From: Micromonospora ureilytica
GTDB lineage: Bacteria; Actinomycetota; Actinomycetes; Mycobacteriales; Micromonosporaceae
Direction: 5' to 3'
DNA length: 64,000 nt
Assembly: GCF_015751765.1 (NCBI RefSeq)
Contig: NZ_JADOTX010000001.1
Span: forward strand, 5,208,001 to 5,272,000
The first letter of the stretch is position 1, and each line of letters opens with the position of its first letter. Made by a program: the position numbers and the translations under genes. Below the pieces are notes generated by a model. That model was not told the origin of the DNA, did no database searches, and saw only the letters and a list, made by a program, of their open reading frames with translations. Shown piece after piece: positions 8,343 to 18,625 of this stretch.

Positions 8343-8989
8343 CAGGCCCCCTTGGCCGTCCGGGCTGTCGCGGAGAGAGCGATCAGGTGCGCGGCCGGCT
8401 CGCTGTAGCCGATGCCCGCCACCTTCGCGCCGTCGAAGTGGAACGACGTGAGGCTGGCCAGCCCGCACTGCCGCTTGCGCGGGTCGTGCCAGAGCCGCTT
8501 GCGCTCGACGTGGCGGCGCAACGTCCAGATCGGGAGCTGGTGCGACACCAGCACCGCCTCGCGCCCCTCGGCGGCGACCCGGGCGGCGTGCACGGCGGCG
8601 AACATCCGCTCGGCGATCACCTGGTACGCCTCGCCCCAGGACGGGGTCACCGGGTCGCGCAGCACCCACCAGTTGCGCGGGTCGCGGAACGACCCGTCAC
8701 CCGGGGAGACCTTCTTGCCCTCGAACCAGTTGGCGCTCTCGATCAGCCGCTCGTCCACCCCGACCGGCAGCCCGAACTGGGCGGCGATCGGCTCGGCGGT
8801 CTGCTGGGCGCGCTCCAGCGGGCTGGCCACCACGTGCACGATCTCCCGCTCGGCCAGGCCCTGCGCAGCGGCCTTGGCCATCTGCACGCCCAACTCGGAG
8901 AGGCGGAAACCGGGCAACCGGCCGTAGAGGATCTGGTCGGGGTTGTACACCTCGCCATGCCGAAGCACGTGAACCACAGTCTTGCTCAA
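8342..8989 (-). CDS. histidine phosphatase family protein
   Basis: A 215-aa protein of the phosphoglycerate-mutase-like superfamily. LRHGEV at residues 9-14 supplies the phospho-histidine, ASPLERAQQT the second arginine block, and VLVSHQLPIW the second catalytic histidine. TTG 8989 is the chosen start, with a G-rich ribosome site about twelve bases upstream; an in-frame GTG lies four codons later. The gene sits between hemL and tlpA, an arrangement commonly seen in actinobacteria, but its substrate and link to cytochrome c assembly are not established. It is translationally coupled to tlpA. Confidence 0.9.
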   Translation of the reverse strand: MSKTVVHVLRHGEVYNPDQILYGRLPGFRLSELGVQMAKAAAQGLAEREIVHVVASPLERAQQTAEPIAAQFGLPVGVDERLIESANWFEGKKVSPGDGSFRDPRNWWVLRDPVTPSWGEAYQVIAERMFAAVHAARVAAEGREAVLVSHQLPIWTLRRHVERKRLWHDPRKRQCGLASLTSFHFDGAKVAGIGYSEPAAHLIALSATARTAKGA

Positions 8990-8996
8990 GGTTTTG

Positions 8997-10334
8997 TTAC
9001 CCCCCGTGACCGGCCGCTGCCGCCGCGTTCGCCGCCGTCGGCAGCGCGTCGGCAATGTGTTCCAGAGCGGCGTCGTCGAGCGCCGCCGACACGAACCACG
9101 ACTCGAACGCGCTCGGCGGCAGGTAGACCCCGGCGGCGAGCATCGCGTGGAAGAACGCCTTGAACGCCGGCACCTGCTGGGTGCGCGCGCTGTCGTAGTC
9201 GACCACATCGGCGTCGGTGAAGAAGATCGAGAACATGCTGCCCGCGTACGACAGTCGGTGCGGGACCCCGGCGGCGGCCAACGCCTCGGACGCCAGCTTG
9301 CCCACGACGGCGGCCGTCTCGTCGAGGCGCTGGTACAGCGCGTCGTCGGCGAGCCGCAGCGTCGCCAGACCGGCGGCGCAGGCGAGCGGGTTACCCGAGA
9401 GGGTGCCGGCCTGGTAGACCGGGCCGGCCGGCGCGAGCCGCGACATGATGTCCGCGCGCCCGCCGAACGCCGCGGCGGGCAGGCCACCACCCATGACCTT
9501 GCCGTACGTCCACAGGTCCGCCTCGGAGGCGTCGAGGCCGTGCCACCCGGCGCGGGAGACCCGGAACCCGGTCATCACCTCGTCCACCACGAGCAGGGCG
9601 CCGTGTGCGTGCGCGATCCGGGCGAGCTGCTGGTTGAAGCCGTCGCGGGGAGCCACCACGCCCATGTTGCCGGCAGCGGCCTCGGTGATCACCGCGGCGA
9701 TGTGCTGGCCCTCGGCGGCGAAGACCTCCTCGACGGCCCGGATGTCGTTGTACGGAAGAACTATCGTCTCGCTGGCCGCCGCGCCGGTCACGCCTGGCGA
9801 GTCGGGCAGGCCCAGGGTGGCCACGCCGGAGCCGGCGGCGGCGAGCAGCGCGTCGACGTGGCCGTGGTAGCAGCCGGCGAACTTGACGATCTTCGAGCGG
9901 CCGGTGAAGCCACGGGCCAACCGGACCGCCGACATGGTCGCCTCGGTGCCGGAGTTGACCAGGCGGACCTGCTCGACAGGGGTCCGGGCGACGATCTCGG
10001 CGGCCAACTCCACCTCACCGGGGGTGGGCGTGCCGAAGCTGGTGCCCAAGGCCGCGGCGGCCTGGACGGCCTCCACCACCTCCGGGTGGGCGTGCCCGAG
10101 GATCAGCGGACCCCAGGAGCAGACCAGGTCGACGTAGCGGCGACCGTCGGCGTCGTACAGCCACGGGCCCTCACCACGGACCATGAAGCGCGGGGTGCCG
10201 CCAACCGCCTGGAAGGCGCGCACAGGGGAGTTCACCCCGCCCGGCACGATGGCGCGGGCGCGGTCGAACAGGGCCTCGGAGGCCGGCGCGTCGGCTGGGT
10301 AGCGGCCGGATCCGGCGGGAAAGATGTCGGTCAC
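8997..10334 (-). CDS. hemL: glutamate-1-semialdehyde 2,1-aminomutase
   Basis: A 445-aa PLP enzyme that converts glutamate-1-semialdehyde to 5-aminolevulinate, the committed precursor of haem in the C5 pathway. [36 protein letters not shown] (D251 binds the pyridine nitrogen) and [11 protein letters not shown] (K279 forms the Schiff base) are diagnostic. GTG 10334 gives the usual length. It is the first gene of the six-gene run that ends with ccsB, so haem synthesis and cytochrome c maturation are probably co-expressed. The gap to the next gene is only seven bases. Confidence 0.97.
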   Translation of the reverse strand: MTDIFPAGSGRYPADAPASEALFDRARAIVPGGVNSPVRAFQAVGGTPRFMVRGEGPWLYDADGRRYVDLVCSWGPLILGHAHPEVVEAVQAAAALGTSFGTPTPGEVELAAEIVARTPVEQVRLVNSGTEATMSAVRLARGFTGRSKIVKFAGCYHGHVDALLAAAGSGVATLGLPDSPGVTGAAASETIVLPYNDIRAVEEVFAAEGQHIAAVITEAAAGNMGVVAPRDGFNQQLARIAHAHGALLVVDEVMTGFRVSRAGWHGLDASEADLWTYGKVMGGGLPAAAFGGRADIMSRLAPAGPVYQAGTLSGNPLACAAGLATLRLADDALYQRLDETAAVVGKLASEALAAAGVPHRLSYAGSMFSIFFTDADVVDYDSARTQQVPAFKAFFHAMLAAGVYLPPSAFESWFVSAALDDAALEHIADALPTAANAAAAAGHGG

Positions 10335-10513
10335 GATGCCGCCATTGTGACAGCGCCGGACGGTCAACGAGCAGCCACCCCGTGGTGGGGTTACCCGGCT
10401 CACCCGTGATCTGCGCTCGTCAACAGCGGCGGCACGGGGGGCCTCGCGGCCTGGAGGGCGACGGCTCGCGGCCTCGACAGGCCAGGTCGGTCGGATCGCG
10501 CTAGGCTGACCGG

Positions 10514-10849
10514 GTGGATCGTGCCGAACTGTCCATCACGCTACACCGGACGGGCGACGAAGCAGTCTTGCGCCTAGCCGGTGAGATCGACATGCTCACG
10601 GCGGCGCAGCTCTCCACCGTCGTCAACGAGGTGCTGGCCGACCCGCCGCCGAAGATCGTGCTCGACCTCGGCGGCGTGACCTTCTGCGACTCGCAGGGCC
10701 TGGGCACCCTGGTCGTGCTCAGCCGCAAGGCCAGCCACGCCCAGAGCCTGCTGATGCTGACGCACGTGGGCGACTTCCTGATCCGCGTACTGGACATCAC
10801 CGGTCTGCGCAGCGCCCTGATGATCCGCAACGACCAGCCCACCGGCTGA
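10514..10849 (+). CDS. STAS-domain anti-sigma factor antagonist
   Basis: A 111-aa single STAS domain of the SpoIIAA/RsbV type. S60 in [12 protein letters not shown] is the conserved phospho-acceptor that a RsbW/SpoIIAB-type kinase would modify and a PP2C phosphatase would restore. The N-terminus [25 protein letters not shown] is the first sheet and helix. It starts with GTG 10514. It is convergent with the response regulator at 10864, and the PP2C phosphatase at 16077 is a candidate partner in the same signalling cluster. Confidence 0.92.
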   Translation: MDRAELSITLHRTGDEAVLRLAGEIDMLTAAQLSTVVNEVLADPPPKIVLDLGGVTFCDSQGLGTLVVLSRKASHAQSLLMLTHVGDFLIRVLDITGLRSALMIRNDQPTG

Positions 10850-10863
10850 GCCGCCCCGCCGCA

Positions 10864-11418
10864 TCAGGCGGTGTTGCCCCAGCGGGCCTGTTCGAGCAGC
10901 CGTACCGCCCGGTCCCGGACCTCCGGGTCGTCCGAGCGCAGCAGGGCCGTCGCCTCGTCGACAGCGTCGGTGAGCCGACGCCACTGCGTGTCGCGCTCCC
11001 GGACCAGGTCCGACTGGGTGGCCAACTGCCGGGTCTTCACCCACAGCTCCACGAAGACCGACACCTTGGCCCGCAGCACCCACGGGTCGAACGGCTTGGT
11101 GAGGTAGTCCACCGCGCCCACCTGGTAGCCCCGAAGGGCGAGCTGGGCGTCCCGGTCGGCGGCGGTGAGGAAGATGATCGGCACGTGCCGGGTCCGTTCG
11201 CGGCGCTTGATGTGGCTCGCGGTCTCGAAGCCGTCCATGTCCGGCATCTGCGCGTCCAACAGGATCACCGCGAAGTCGTCCACCAGCAGTTGCTTGAGCG
11301 CCGCCTCGCCGCTCTCCACCGCCACGGACTGGACCGGCAGCCCCTGAAGGATCGCCTCCAGGGCCGTCAGATTCTGCCGCCGGTCGTCCACGAGCAGCGC
11401 TTTGGCCATCTGGGTCAC
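10864..11418 (-). CDS. response regulator with C-terminal coiled region
   Basis: A 184-aa protein: a receiver domain (VDD at 10-12, phospho-acceptor D55 in LLDAQMPD, lysine K108 in YLTKPFDP) followed by about 60 residues that are helical and highly charged (TRQLATQSDLVRERDTQWRR) without a DNA-binding domain. Its GTG start overlaps the stop of the hybrid kinase gene (GTGA), so it is surely co-translated with that kinase and a likely phosphorylation target or modulator. Output is probably by protein contact. Confidence 0.9.
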   Translation of the reverse strand: MTQMAKALLVDDRRQNLTALEAILQGLPVQSVAVESGEAALKQLLVDDFAVILLDAQMPDMDGFETASHIKRRERTRHVPIIFLTAADRDAQLALRGYQVGAVDYLTKPFDPWVLRAKVSVFVELWVKTRQLATQSDLVRERDTQWRRLTDAVDEATALLRSDDPEVRDRAVRLLEQARWGNTA

Positions 11419-14400
11419 GAAGTCTCCTCGGTCCGGCTGCCGTTGATCCAGGACGACATCAGTTCGATCAGGTCGTCCAGGTCGACCGGCTTGGTGATGT
11501 AGTCGCTGCCCCCGGCAGCGAGCGCCGACTCACGGTCACCCGGCATCGCCTTCGCGGTCAGGAAGACCACCGGCAGGTCGGCGAACCGGTGGTTGCGGCG
11601 AATCTGACGTGTGGTCTCGTAACCGTCCTGGTCGGGCATCATGGCGTCCATCAGCACGATGTCCACCTCCGGATGCTCGGCCAGCAGGCGGACACCGTCC
11701 GCCCCGTTGTCCGAGTACAGCACGGTCATCCCGTGCAGCTCCAACGCGCTGGTCAAGGCGAAGACATTGCGCACGTCGTCGTCCACGATCAGCACTGTGG
11801 CACCGTCGAGTTGGCGGGTGGCCGGTGCCTCCGGCCGGTCCGACAGCAGTTCCAGCGGCGGCATCAGCAGCGACGACGGCAGGCCGGCGCGCTGCGGAGA
11901 CGGCGTCTGGGGCGCGACCACGGCGTCCGGGGCCAGCACCTGCGGCACGAACAGGGTGAAGGTCGAGCCCTGACCGGGCGCGGACGACACCGTGATCGTG
12001 CCGCCGATCAGCCGGGCCAGATCGCGGCTGATCGACAGGCCCAGACCGGTGCCGCCGTACCGGCGACTGGTCGTGCCGTCGGCCTGCTGGAAAGCCTCGA
12101 AGATGATCGACAGCTTGTCGTCGGAGATGCCGATCCCCGTGTCGATCACGGTGAACGCGATCACCTGCTGGGCGTTCGTCAGCGCCGGGACGTCGAAGAC
12201 CGCGTTCTCCGCGGCCGGGGCGATCCGCAGCGTCACGGCTCCGTTGTCGGTGAACTTCACAGCGTTGGAGAGCAGGTTGCGCAGGATCTGCTGCAACCGC
12301 TGCGGGTCGGTCACCAACGCCGGCGGCAGATCCTTGCTCACCCGTACCTGGAAGTCCAGGTTCTTCTCCTCGGCCTGCGGCGCGAACGCCTGCTCGACGA
12401 AGCCGCGCAGCTCGGTGAAGCGGATCTCGGTCGGCTCGACGTCCATCCGACCCGCCTCGATCTTGGACAGGTCCAGGATGTCGTCGATCAGACGCAGCAG
12501 GTCGGAGCCGGACCCGTGGATGGTCTTTGCGAACTCGATCTGCTTCGGGCTGAGGTTCTGCTCCGAGTTCTCGGCCAGCAGACGGGCCAGCAGCAGCAAC
12601 GAGTTCAGCGGGGTCCGCAGCTCGTGGCTCATGTTGGCCAGGAACTCCGACTTGTAGGCCGACGCCCGGGTCAGCTGCTGCGCCTTCTCCTCCAGGCCCA
12701 GCCGCGCCAGCTCGATCTCCCGGTTCTTCGTCTCGATGTTGCCCTTCTGCTCGGACAGCAGAGTGGCCTTCTCCTCCAGCTCGGCGTTGGTGCGCTGCAA
12801 CTCCGCCGACTGCTCCTGCATCTCGTGCGCCAGCCGCTGCGACTGGGCCAGCAGCTCCTCCGTACGCCGGTTGGCCTGGATGGTGTTGACCGCGATGCCG
12901 ATGGTGAGCACCAGCCGCTCCAGGAACGCCAGGTGTAGCGAGGAGAAGGCCGACACGCTTGCGAACTCGATCACCCCGAGCAGCTCACCCTCGAACAGGA
13001 CGGGGAGCACCACCAGGTCGGACGGGGGCGTCTCGGCCAGACCGGACCGCAGGGTGAGCCGGCTGTTCGGGGAGGCGCTGACCCGGATCGTGCGACGGGA
13101 GAGCGCAGTCTGCCCGACCAGCCCCTCGCCCGGACCGAAGGTGACGTCGTGCCCCCGCGCCACGTACCCGTACGACGAGGTCAGCCGCAGCCGCATGCTG
13201 CCGTCGGTGTCGTCGGCCAGGAAGAAGGCGCCGAGCTGGGCGTCGACCAGCGGGGTCACCTCCGTCATGATCATGCGGCAGACCTCGCCGAGGTCGCGCT
13301 GGCCCTGCAACAGGCCGCCGATGCGGGCGAGGTTGGAGTCCAGCCAGCCCTGCTCGGCGTTCTTCTTGGTCGTCTCCCGGAGGGTGACGATCATCTGGTT
13401 GATGTTGTCCTTCAGCTCGGCGACCTCGCCCTGCGCCTTGACCGCGATCCGCTGGGTCAGGTCGCCCCGGGTCACCGAGGTGGACACCTGGGCGATGGCA
13501 CGCAACTGCGTGGTCAGCGTCGAGGCGAGCTGGTTGACGTTCTCGGTGAGGTCGCGCCAGGTGCCGGAGACGCCCTTCACCTGCGCCTGGCCGCCGAGCT
13601 TGCCCTCGATCCCGACCTCGCGGGCCACCCGGGTCACCTCGTCGGCGAACGACGACAGCTGGTCGACCATGGTGTTGACAGTCGACTTCAGCTCCAGGAT
13701 CTCGCCCTGGGCGTCCACGGTGATCTTCTGCGACAGGTCACCCTTCGCCACGGCGGTGGTCACCGAGGCGATGTTGCGGACCTGGCTGGTCAGGTTCGAC
13801 GCCATCGAGTTCACGTTGTCGGTCAGGTCCCGCCAGGTGCCGGAGACGCCCTTCACCTGCGCCTGGCCGCCGAGCTTGCCCTCGGTGCCCACCTCGCGGG
13901 CCACCCGGGTCACCTCGTCGGCGAACGACGACAACTGGTCCACCATCGTGTTGACAGTCGACTTCAGCTCCAGGATCTCGCCCCGCGCGTCCACCGTGAT
14001 CTTCTGCGACAGGTCGCCCTTCGCCACCGCCGTGGAGACCTGGGCGATGTTGCGGACCTGGGCGGTCAGGTTGGAGGCCATCGAGTTGACGTTGTCGGTC
14101 AGGTCCCGCCACGTGCCCGCGACCCCGCGCACCTGCGCCTGGCCGCCCAACTTGCCCTCGGTGCCCACCTCACGGGCCACCCGGGTCACCTCGTCGGCGA
14201 ACGACGACAACTGGTCCACCATCGTGTTGACAGTCGACTTCAGCTCCAGGATCTCGCCCCGCGCGTCCACCGTGATCTTCTGCGACAGGTCACCCTTCGC
14301 CACCGCCGTGGTCACCGAGGCGATGTTGCGGACCTGGCTGGTCAGGTTCGACGCCATCGAGTTGACGTTGTCGGTCAGGTCCCGCCACGTGCCGGAGACG

Positions 14401-15785
14401 CCCTTCACCTGCGCCTGGCCGCCCAGGTTGCCCTCGGTGCCCACCTCGCGAGCCACCCGGGTCACCTCGTCGGCGAACGACGACAGCTGGTCGACCATCG
14501 TGTTGACAGTGTTCTTCAGCTCCAGGATCTCGCCCTGGGCGTCCACCGTGATCTTCTGCGACAGGTCGCCCTTGGCCACGGCCGTGGAGACCTGGGAGAT
14601 GTTGCGGACCTGGCTGGTGAGGTTGCCGGCCAACTGGTTGACGTTCTCGGTGAGGTCCCGCCAGGTGCCGGAGACGCCGCGCACCTGGGCCTGACCGCCC
14701 AGCTTGCCCTCGATGCCCACCTCACGCGCGACCCGGGTCACCTCGTCGGCGAACGACGACAACTGGTCCACCATCGTGTTGACGGTGTCCTTCAACTCCA
14801 GGATCTCGCCCTGCGCCGCCACCGTGATCTTCTGCGACAGGTCGCCGCGTGCCACCGCCGTGGAGACCTGGGCGATGTTACGGACCTGGGCGGTCAGGTT
14901 CGACGCCATCGAGTTGACGCTGTCGGTCAGGTCCTTCCAGGTGCCGGCCACGTTCGGCACCTCGGCCTGGCCGCCCAACTTGCCCTCGGTGCCCACCTCA
15001 CGGGCCACCCGGGTCACCTGCTCGGCGAAGAGCCGCAGCGTGTCGGTGAGGTAGTTCATCGTGGCGGCCAGCTCGGCAACCTCACCACGCGCGCCGACCG
15101 TGATCTTCTGCGACAGGTCGCCCTTCGCCACCGCCGTCGCCACCTGCGAGATCGACCGCACCTGGCCGGTCAGGTTCGACGCCATGGTGTTCACCGAGTC
15201 GGTGAGGTCCTTCCAGGTGCCGGCCACACCCCGGACGTCGGCCTGGCCGCCCAGCTTGCCCTCGGTGCCCACCTCACGGGCCACCCGGGTCACCTCGTTC
15301 GAGAACGACGACAGCTGGTCCACCATCGTGTTCACGGTGCGCCCGATGCGCAGGTACTCACCGCGCAGCGGCCGACCGTCGATCTCCAACGCCATGTGCT
15401 GGGACAGGTCACCGTCGGCGACCGCCACGATCACCCGGGCGATCTCGGTGGTGGGTCGACCCAGGTCGTCGATCAGCGAGTTGATCGCCCGCTGCCCCTC
15501 CGCCCAGGAGCCGTCCAGCCCCTCGTCGTCGAGCCGCTCGGTGAGCCGGCCGTCGCGGCCGACGATCCGGCTGATCCGCCGCAGGTCCAGGTACTGCCGC
15601 TCCTGGAGCGAGACCACCTCGTTGAAGGCGTCCGCCACCTCGCCGGCCGCGCCGGCGCGGCGGGGAAGCCGGACCTTCAGGTCGCCGCGACCGATCCGTC
15701 GCAGTGCCTCGGTCAACTCACCGAGGAGCGCCTCGTGGTCGGACGCGGACGGATCCGCCACCGACTGCTTCGCCGTGGTCATCAT
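11415..15785 (-). CDS. hybrid sensor histidine kinase with tandem HAMP array
   Basis: A 1456-aa cytoplasmic hybrid kinase with no membrane segments. Order: a degenerate HAMP-like segment near the N-terminus ([11 protein letters not shown]), a second ([18 protein letters not shown]), then about seven copies of a 92-aa unit with GTW(K/R)[18 protein letters not shown](I/V)xELK and [10 protein letters not shown], a GAF domain, a coiled coil, HisKA ([18 protein letters not shown]), HATPase ([22 protein letters not shown]) and a receiver ([17 protein letters not shown]). ATG-ATG at 15785 follows AGGA. HAMP arrays of this kind occur in soluble osmosensing kinases such as fungal Nik1 types; the signal here is unknown. 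Confidence 0.95.
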   Translation of the reverse strand: MMTTAKQSVADPSASDHEALLGELTEALRRIGRGDLKVRLPRRAGAAGEVADAFNEVVSLQERQYLDLRRISRIVGRDGRLTERLDDEGLDGSWAEGQRAINSLIDDLGRPTTEIARVIVAVADGDLSQHMALEIDGRPLRGEYLRIGRTVNTMVDQLSSFSNEVTRVAREVGTEGKLGGQADVRGVAGTWKDLTDSVNTMASNLTGQVRSISQVATAVAKGDLSQKITVGARGEVAELAATMNYLTDTLRLFAEQVTRVAREVGTEGKLGGQAEVPNVAGTWKDLTDSVNSMASNLTAQVRNIAQVSTAVARGDLSQKITVAAQGEILELKDTVNTMVDQLSSFADEVTRVAREVGIEGKLGGQAQVRGVSGTWRDLTENVNQLAGNLTSQVRNISQVSTAVAKGDLSQKITVDAQGEILELKNTVNTMVDQLSSFADEVTRVAREVGTEGNLGGQAQVKGVSGTWRDLTDNVNSMASNLTSQVRNIASVTTAVAKGDLSQKITVDARGEILELKSTVNTMVDQLSSFADEVTRVAREVGTEGKLGGQAQVRGVAGTWRDLTDNVNSMASNLTAQVRNIAQVSTAVAKGDLSQKITVDARGEILELKSTVNTMVDQLSSFADEVTRVAREVGTEGKLGGQAQVKGVSGTWRDLTDNVNSMASNLTSQVRNIASVTTAVAKGDLSQKITVDAQGEILELKSTVNTMVDQLSSFADEVTRVAREVGIEGKLGGQAQVKGVSGTWRDLTENVNQLASTLTTQLRAIAQVSTSVTRGDLTQRIAVKAQGEVAELKDNINQMIVTLRETTKKNAEQGWLDSNLARIGGLLQGQRDLGEVCRMIMTEVTPLVDAQLGAFFLADDTDGSMRLRLTSSYGYVARGHDVTFGPGEGLVGQTALSRRTIRVSASPNSRLTLRSGLAETPPSDLVVLPVLFEGELLGVIEFASVSAFSSLHLAFLERLVLTIGIAVNTIQANRRTEELLAQSQRLAHEMQEQSAELQRTNAELEEKATLLSEQKGNIETKNREIELARLGLEEKAQQLTRASAYKSEFLANMSHELRTPLNSLLLLARLLAENSEQNLSPKQIEFAKTIHGSGSDLLRLIDDILDLSKIEAGRMDVEPTEIRFTELRGFVEQAFAPQAEEKNLDFQVRVSKDLPPALVTDPQRLQQILRNLLSNAVKFTDNGAVTLRIAPAAENAVFDVPALTNAQQVIAFTVIDTGIGISDDKLSIIFEAFQQADGTTSRRYGGTGLGLSISRDLARLIGGTITVSSAPGQGSTFTLFVPQVLAPDAVVAPQTPSPQRAGLPSSLLMPPLELLSDRPEAPATRQLDGATVLIVDDDVRNVFALTSALELHGMTVLYSDNGADGVRLLAEHPEVDIVLMDAMMPDQDGYETTRQIRRNHRFADLPVVFLTAKAMPGDRESALAAGGSDYITKPVDLDDLIELMSSWINGSRTEETS
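13395..15320. repeat. seven tandem 276-bp coding repeats (HAMP units)
   Basis: The hybrid kinase gene contains about seven units of exactly 276 bp; for example CCGCC(G/C)A(G/A)CTTGCCCTCG recurs at 13591, 13867 and 14143. Central units are nearly identical at DNA level, the outer ones more diverged. This is an intragenic protein repeat and a likely site of recombination-driven copy-number change. Confidence 0.9.
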
Positions 15786-16076
15786 TCCTCGCTCAACTCG
15801 GGGGCGCCGGTCCGTGCGGACACACCGGCACCCCATATTGTGCCCGCGCGCGCCGTAGTGCCAGGGTGCGCGACCCGCCAGGTGGCATCGATCGCCCCGT
15901 CGACCCGCCCGATCGGTGTCGACCCGGCACGGCGCGCCGCAAACCTCGCCCGGCTCCCGCAGCCATCGTTTCGACACGTCACCGCCATGCCCCGCCACTC
16001 GTGCCCCTGACCGACGCGACAGCCCCGATTGGTGATCGGCTTGGCACCCGGCAGGGCAACGGTGGAGGATACGGGG

Positions 16077-18149
16077 GTGTCAGCCGAGGCGGGGCCCGCG
16101 ACGGCCGGGGCCCGGGACGGGGCCGTCCGGCGTGTCCGGCTGCCCGCCGACCGCCGCACGCCGGCCGCCGCCCGCGCCGTGGTCCGCTCGGTGTTGACCG
16201 AGTCACACCTTGACGAACTGGCCAACGAGGCGCTGCTGCTCACCACCGAGCTGACCACCAACGCCGTCGAGCACGCCGGCACCGAGTTGGACATCGAGGT
16301 CGTCGCCGACGAGATCGGGCTGACCGTCACCGTCTCCGACTTCGCCCCCGGCTCCGGCGACGAACTGACCGTCGGCGACCGCAACGACTCCACCGAGATC
16401 GACGAGGTCTCCGTGCGGGGCCGGGGCCTCCTGCTGGTCGACCACTTCGCCAGCCGCTGGGGCACCACGTACCTGCCCACCGGGAAGGGCGTCTGGTTCC
16501 GCCTGGACCGCCCCGGCGTCGACCCGCCCGCCCCGGGCACCGTCGGCGAGTCGACACCGGCCAACGCCGGCCCACAAACGAGCACCGACCAGTCCGCGCC
16601 GAGCGCCAGCGCGATGAGCGAACTCATGCAGACCGCCCCCGACCTGTACGGGGACGACCCGTTGCCCGACTTCGCCACCAGCCTGCTCAGCCGCGTCGCC
16701 GAGATGGTGGGCGCGGCCGGCGGCACGATCCGCCTGGACCGGGGCGACGGACAGGGCCGCCAGGTTTTGGCCCGCTTCGGTCGGCCGCCCCGCCCCGGCA
16801 GCGAGCTGCTCCGGGTGCCGCTGACGGTGCACCGCCCGTACGCCGGGGAGTTGGAGTTGGACGCCGCGCCGTCCGCGTACGCCCGACCGCTGGCGGTGCT
16901 CACCGCCGAGCGACTGTCGCTGCACCTGGAGAACGACCGGCTGCGCCGGGCCGACATCCGCCGGCAGGTGTGGTTGACGTTCCTGGCCGAGGCCAGCGAG
17001 CTGCTGGCCCAGTCGTTGGACGTCGACCTGACCATGGCGCTGGTGCCGCAGTTGGTGGTGCCGCGACTCGGTCAGTGGTGCGCGGTGCACACCACCGACG
17101 AGTGGGGCCGGCTCCGGCTGGCGGCGGCCAGCCACGCCGACGAGTCGATGCTTCCGCAGCTGCACAAGGTGCTGGCGGAGACCGGGCCGGATTCGATCCA
17201 GGCCCGCCTACGCGAGGCGTCACGCAGCGCGGCGCAGATCCCCCTGGGCGGCCCGATGGAGGGTTTCGCGGTCCCGCTGATCGCCCGCGGACAGCGGCTC
17301 GGGACCCTCGCGGTGGGGCGACACCAGCGGCACCGGCACGACCCGGACGAGGTGGCCGTGTTGGAGGACGTGGCCCGGCGGGCAGCGCTGGCCATCGAGA
17401 ACGCCCGGATCCACGCCGAACGCCGTCGCGTGGCGCAGACGCTCCAGCAGTCTCTGCTGCCGCCCGTCCTGCCGGTGGTGGACGGGATCGGTTTCGCCGC
17501 CGAGTACGTCCCGACCGGTGACGACGCCGAGGTGGGGGGCGACTTCTACGACGTGGTGCCGCTGCCCGACGGGCGCTGGCTGGTGGTGATCGGTGACGTC
17601 TCGGGCAAGGGTGTCCAGGCCGCCGCGGTGACCGGGCTGGTCCGGGACGTGATCCGGGTGCTGGTCGGCGACGGCAAACCGTTGCCCGAGGCGCTGGCGC
17701 GGCTCAACGAGACACTTGTCGAGCGCGGCGGCGGTCGCTACTGCACGCTGGCGCTGGCAGCGGTCGGGCCGGGCGAGGGCGGCCGGTTGGACGTGGCGCT
17801 GCACCTCGCCGGGCACGACCGGCCGGTGCTGCTGGCCGGGGCGGGCGGCGCCGAGTTCGTCGGCACCGGCGGCACCGCGCTCGGCCTGCTCGACACGATC
17901 ACCTCACCGACGGCGGAGATCACGCTCGCGCCGGGCGATTCGCTGATCTTCTACACCGATGGCGTCACCGAGCGGCGGCGCGGCCGGGAGCTGTTCGGCG
18001 CCGACCGACTGCGGGACGCCGCAGCGCCCCTGGCCGGATATTCGGCCGACGTGGTGGCCGCCCGGCTGCGCGCCGCGGCGATCAACTTCTCGGTCGAGCC
18101 GCCCCGGGACGACATCGCCATCCTGGTGCTGCGCAACGACGCAACCTGA
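16077..18149 (+). CDS. SpoIIE-type PP2C phosphatase with RsbW-like ATPase and GAF
   Basis: A 690-aa protein in three parts. Residues about 20-150 form a HATPase domain of the anti-sigma kinase type (LLLTTELTTNAVEHAG with the N-box asparagine). A GAF-like region follows (about 290-460, ending AIENARIHAERRR), then a PP2C/SpoIIE domain (LQQSLLPPVLP, GGDFYDVVPLPDGRW, IGDVSGKG, YTDGVTE, PRDDIAILVLR). GTG 16077 is chosen, eight bases after GGTGGAGG; the frame is open further upstream. Such proteins dephosphorylate STAS anti-anti-sigma factors and may also phosphorylate them. It is divergent from the HAMP-array kinase and near the STAS gene at 10514. Confidence 0.93.
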   Translation: MSAEAGPATAGARDGAVRRVRLPADRRTPAAARAVVRSVLTESHLDELANEALLLTTELTTNAVEHAGTELDIEVVADEIGLTVTVSDFAPGSGDELTVGDRNDSTEIDEVSVRGRGLLLVDHFASRWGTTYLPTGKGVWFRLDRPGVDPPAPGTVGESTPANAGPQTSTDQSAPSASAMSELMQTAPDLYGDDPLPDFATSLLSRVAEMVGAAGGTIRLDRGDGQGRQVLARFGRPPRPGSELLRVPLTVHRPYAGELELDAAPSAYARPLAVLTAERLSLHLENDRLRRADIRRQVWLTFLAEASELLAQSLDVDLTMALVPQLVVPRLGQWCAVHTTDEWGRLRLAAASHADESMLPQLHKVLAETGPDSIQARLREASRSAAQIPLGGPMEGFAVPLIARGQRLGTLAVGRHQRHRHDPDEVAVLEDVARRAALAIENARIHAERRRVAQTLQQSLLPPVLPVVDGIGFAAEYVPTGDDAEVGGDFYDVVPLPDGRWLVVIGDVSGKGVQAAAVTGLVRDVIRVLVGDGKPLPEALARLNETLVERGGGRYCTLALAAVGPGEGGRLDVALHLAGHDRPVLLAGAGGAEFVGTGGTALGLLDTITSPTAEITLAPGDSLIFYTDGVTERRRGRELFGADRLRDAAAPLAGYSADVVAARLRAAAINFSVEPPRDDIAILVLRNDAT

Positions 18150-18197
18150 CCGCTGCGCGGCCCCCGGACATCGGGTCCGCTCGGTAGATTGACGGTC

Positions 18198-18605
18198 ATG
18201 ACGAGCGTCGCGCAGGTCACGTCGTACTCCCGGTCGGCGGTCCGGGCCCTGATCGTCGCGCAGCTCGCGACCATCGGCGCGTTCCTCGCCGTGCTGCTGC
18301 TCTACCTCGGTCGGATGACGAGCGCCGGCGTCGGCCCGGCCGAGATGCTGACCGGCGCTTACGACCCGAAGGACCTGATTCCGTTCCTCTGGCTCTATGC
18401 CGTGGTCGGGATGCTCTACGTGGTGGGTGCGGTGCTCGGGCTGCCGTTGGCGATCGTCGCGGTGGCGCTGGCCGCCCGGGAGCGCGAGGCACTGCCCCGG
18501 GCGACCCGGTCACTGCTGCTGGCCGGCGCGGTGGGCAGCGTGCTGGTGCTGGTGGCCCGGTTCACCCCGCCGCTGCTGGACATGCACCGGTGGTGGATGG
18601 ACTGA
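18198..18605 (+). CDS. hypothetical membrane protein
   Basis: A 135-aa protein with three or four hydrophobic segments (ALIVAQLATIGAFLAVLLLY, then around LWLYAVVGMLYVVGAVLGLP, and LLLAGAVGSVLVLVARF). No family is recognised. ATG 18198 is preferred to an in-frame TTG three codons earlier. It follows the phosphatase gene by 48 bp in the same direction and may be cotranscribed, but no functional link is evident. The loop GRMTSAGVGPAEMLTGAYDP between the first two segments is hydrophilic. Confidence 0.7.
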   Translation: MTSVAQVTSYSRSAVRALIVAQLATIGAFLAVLLLYLGRMTSAGVGPAEMLTGAYDPKDLIPFLWLYAVVGMLYVVGAVLGLPLAIVAVALAAREREALPRATRSLLLAGAVGSVLVLVARFTPPLLDMHRWWMD

Positions 18606-18625
18606 CGCTCTGCCGGGGCCGGGCC

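Noticed and set aside
13395..15320. Regular 276-bp repeats as a CRISPR array
   Set aside because: Units are coding, contiguous and have no unique spacers; they encode HAMP domains.
13149..16010. Very long open frames on the plus strand opposite the HAMP kinase
   Set aside because: They mirror the repeats of the kinase gene; the translation is low-complexity His/Gly/Arg and has no domain, whereas the minus strand gives a complete kinase.
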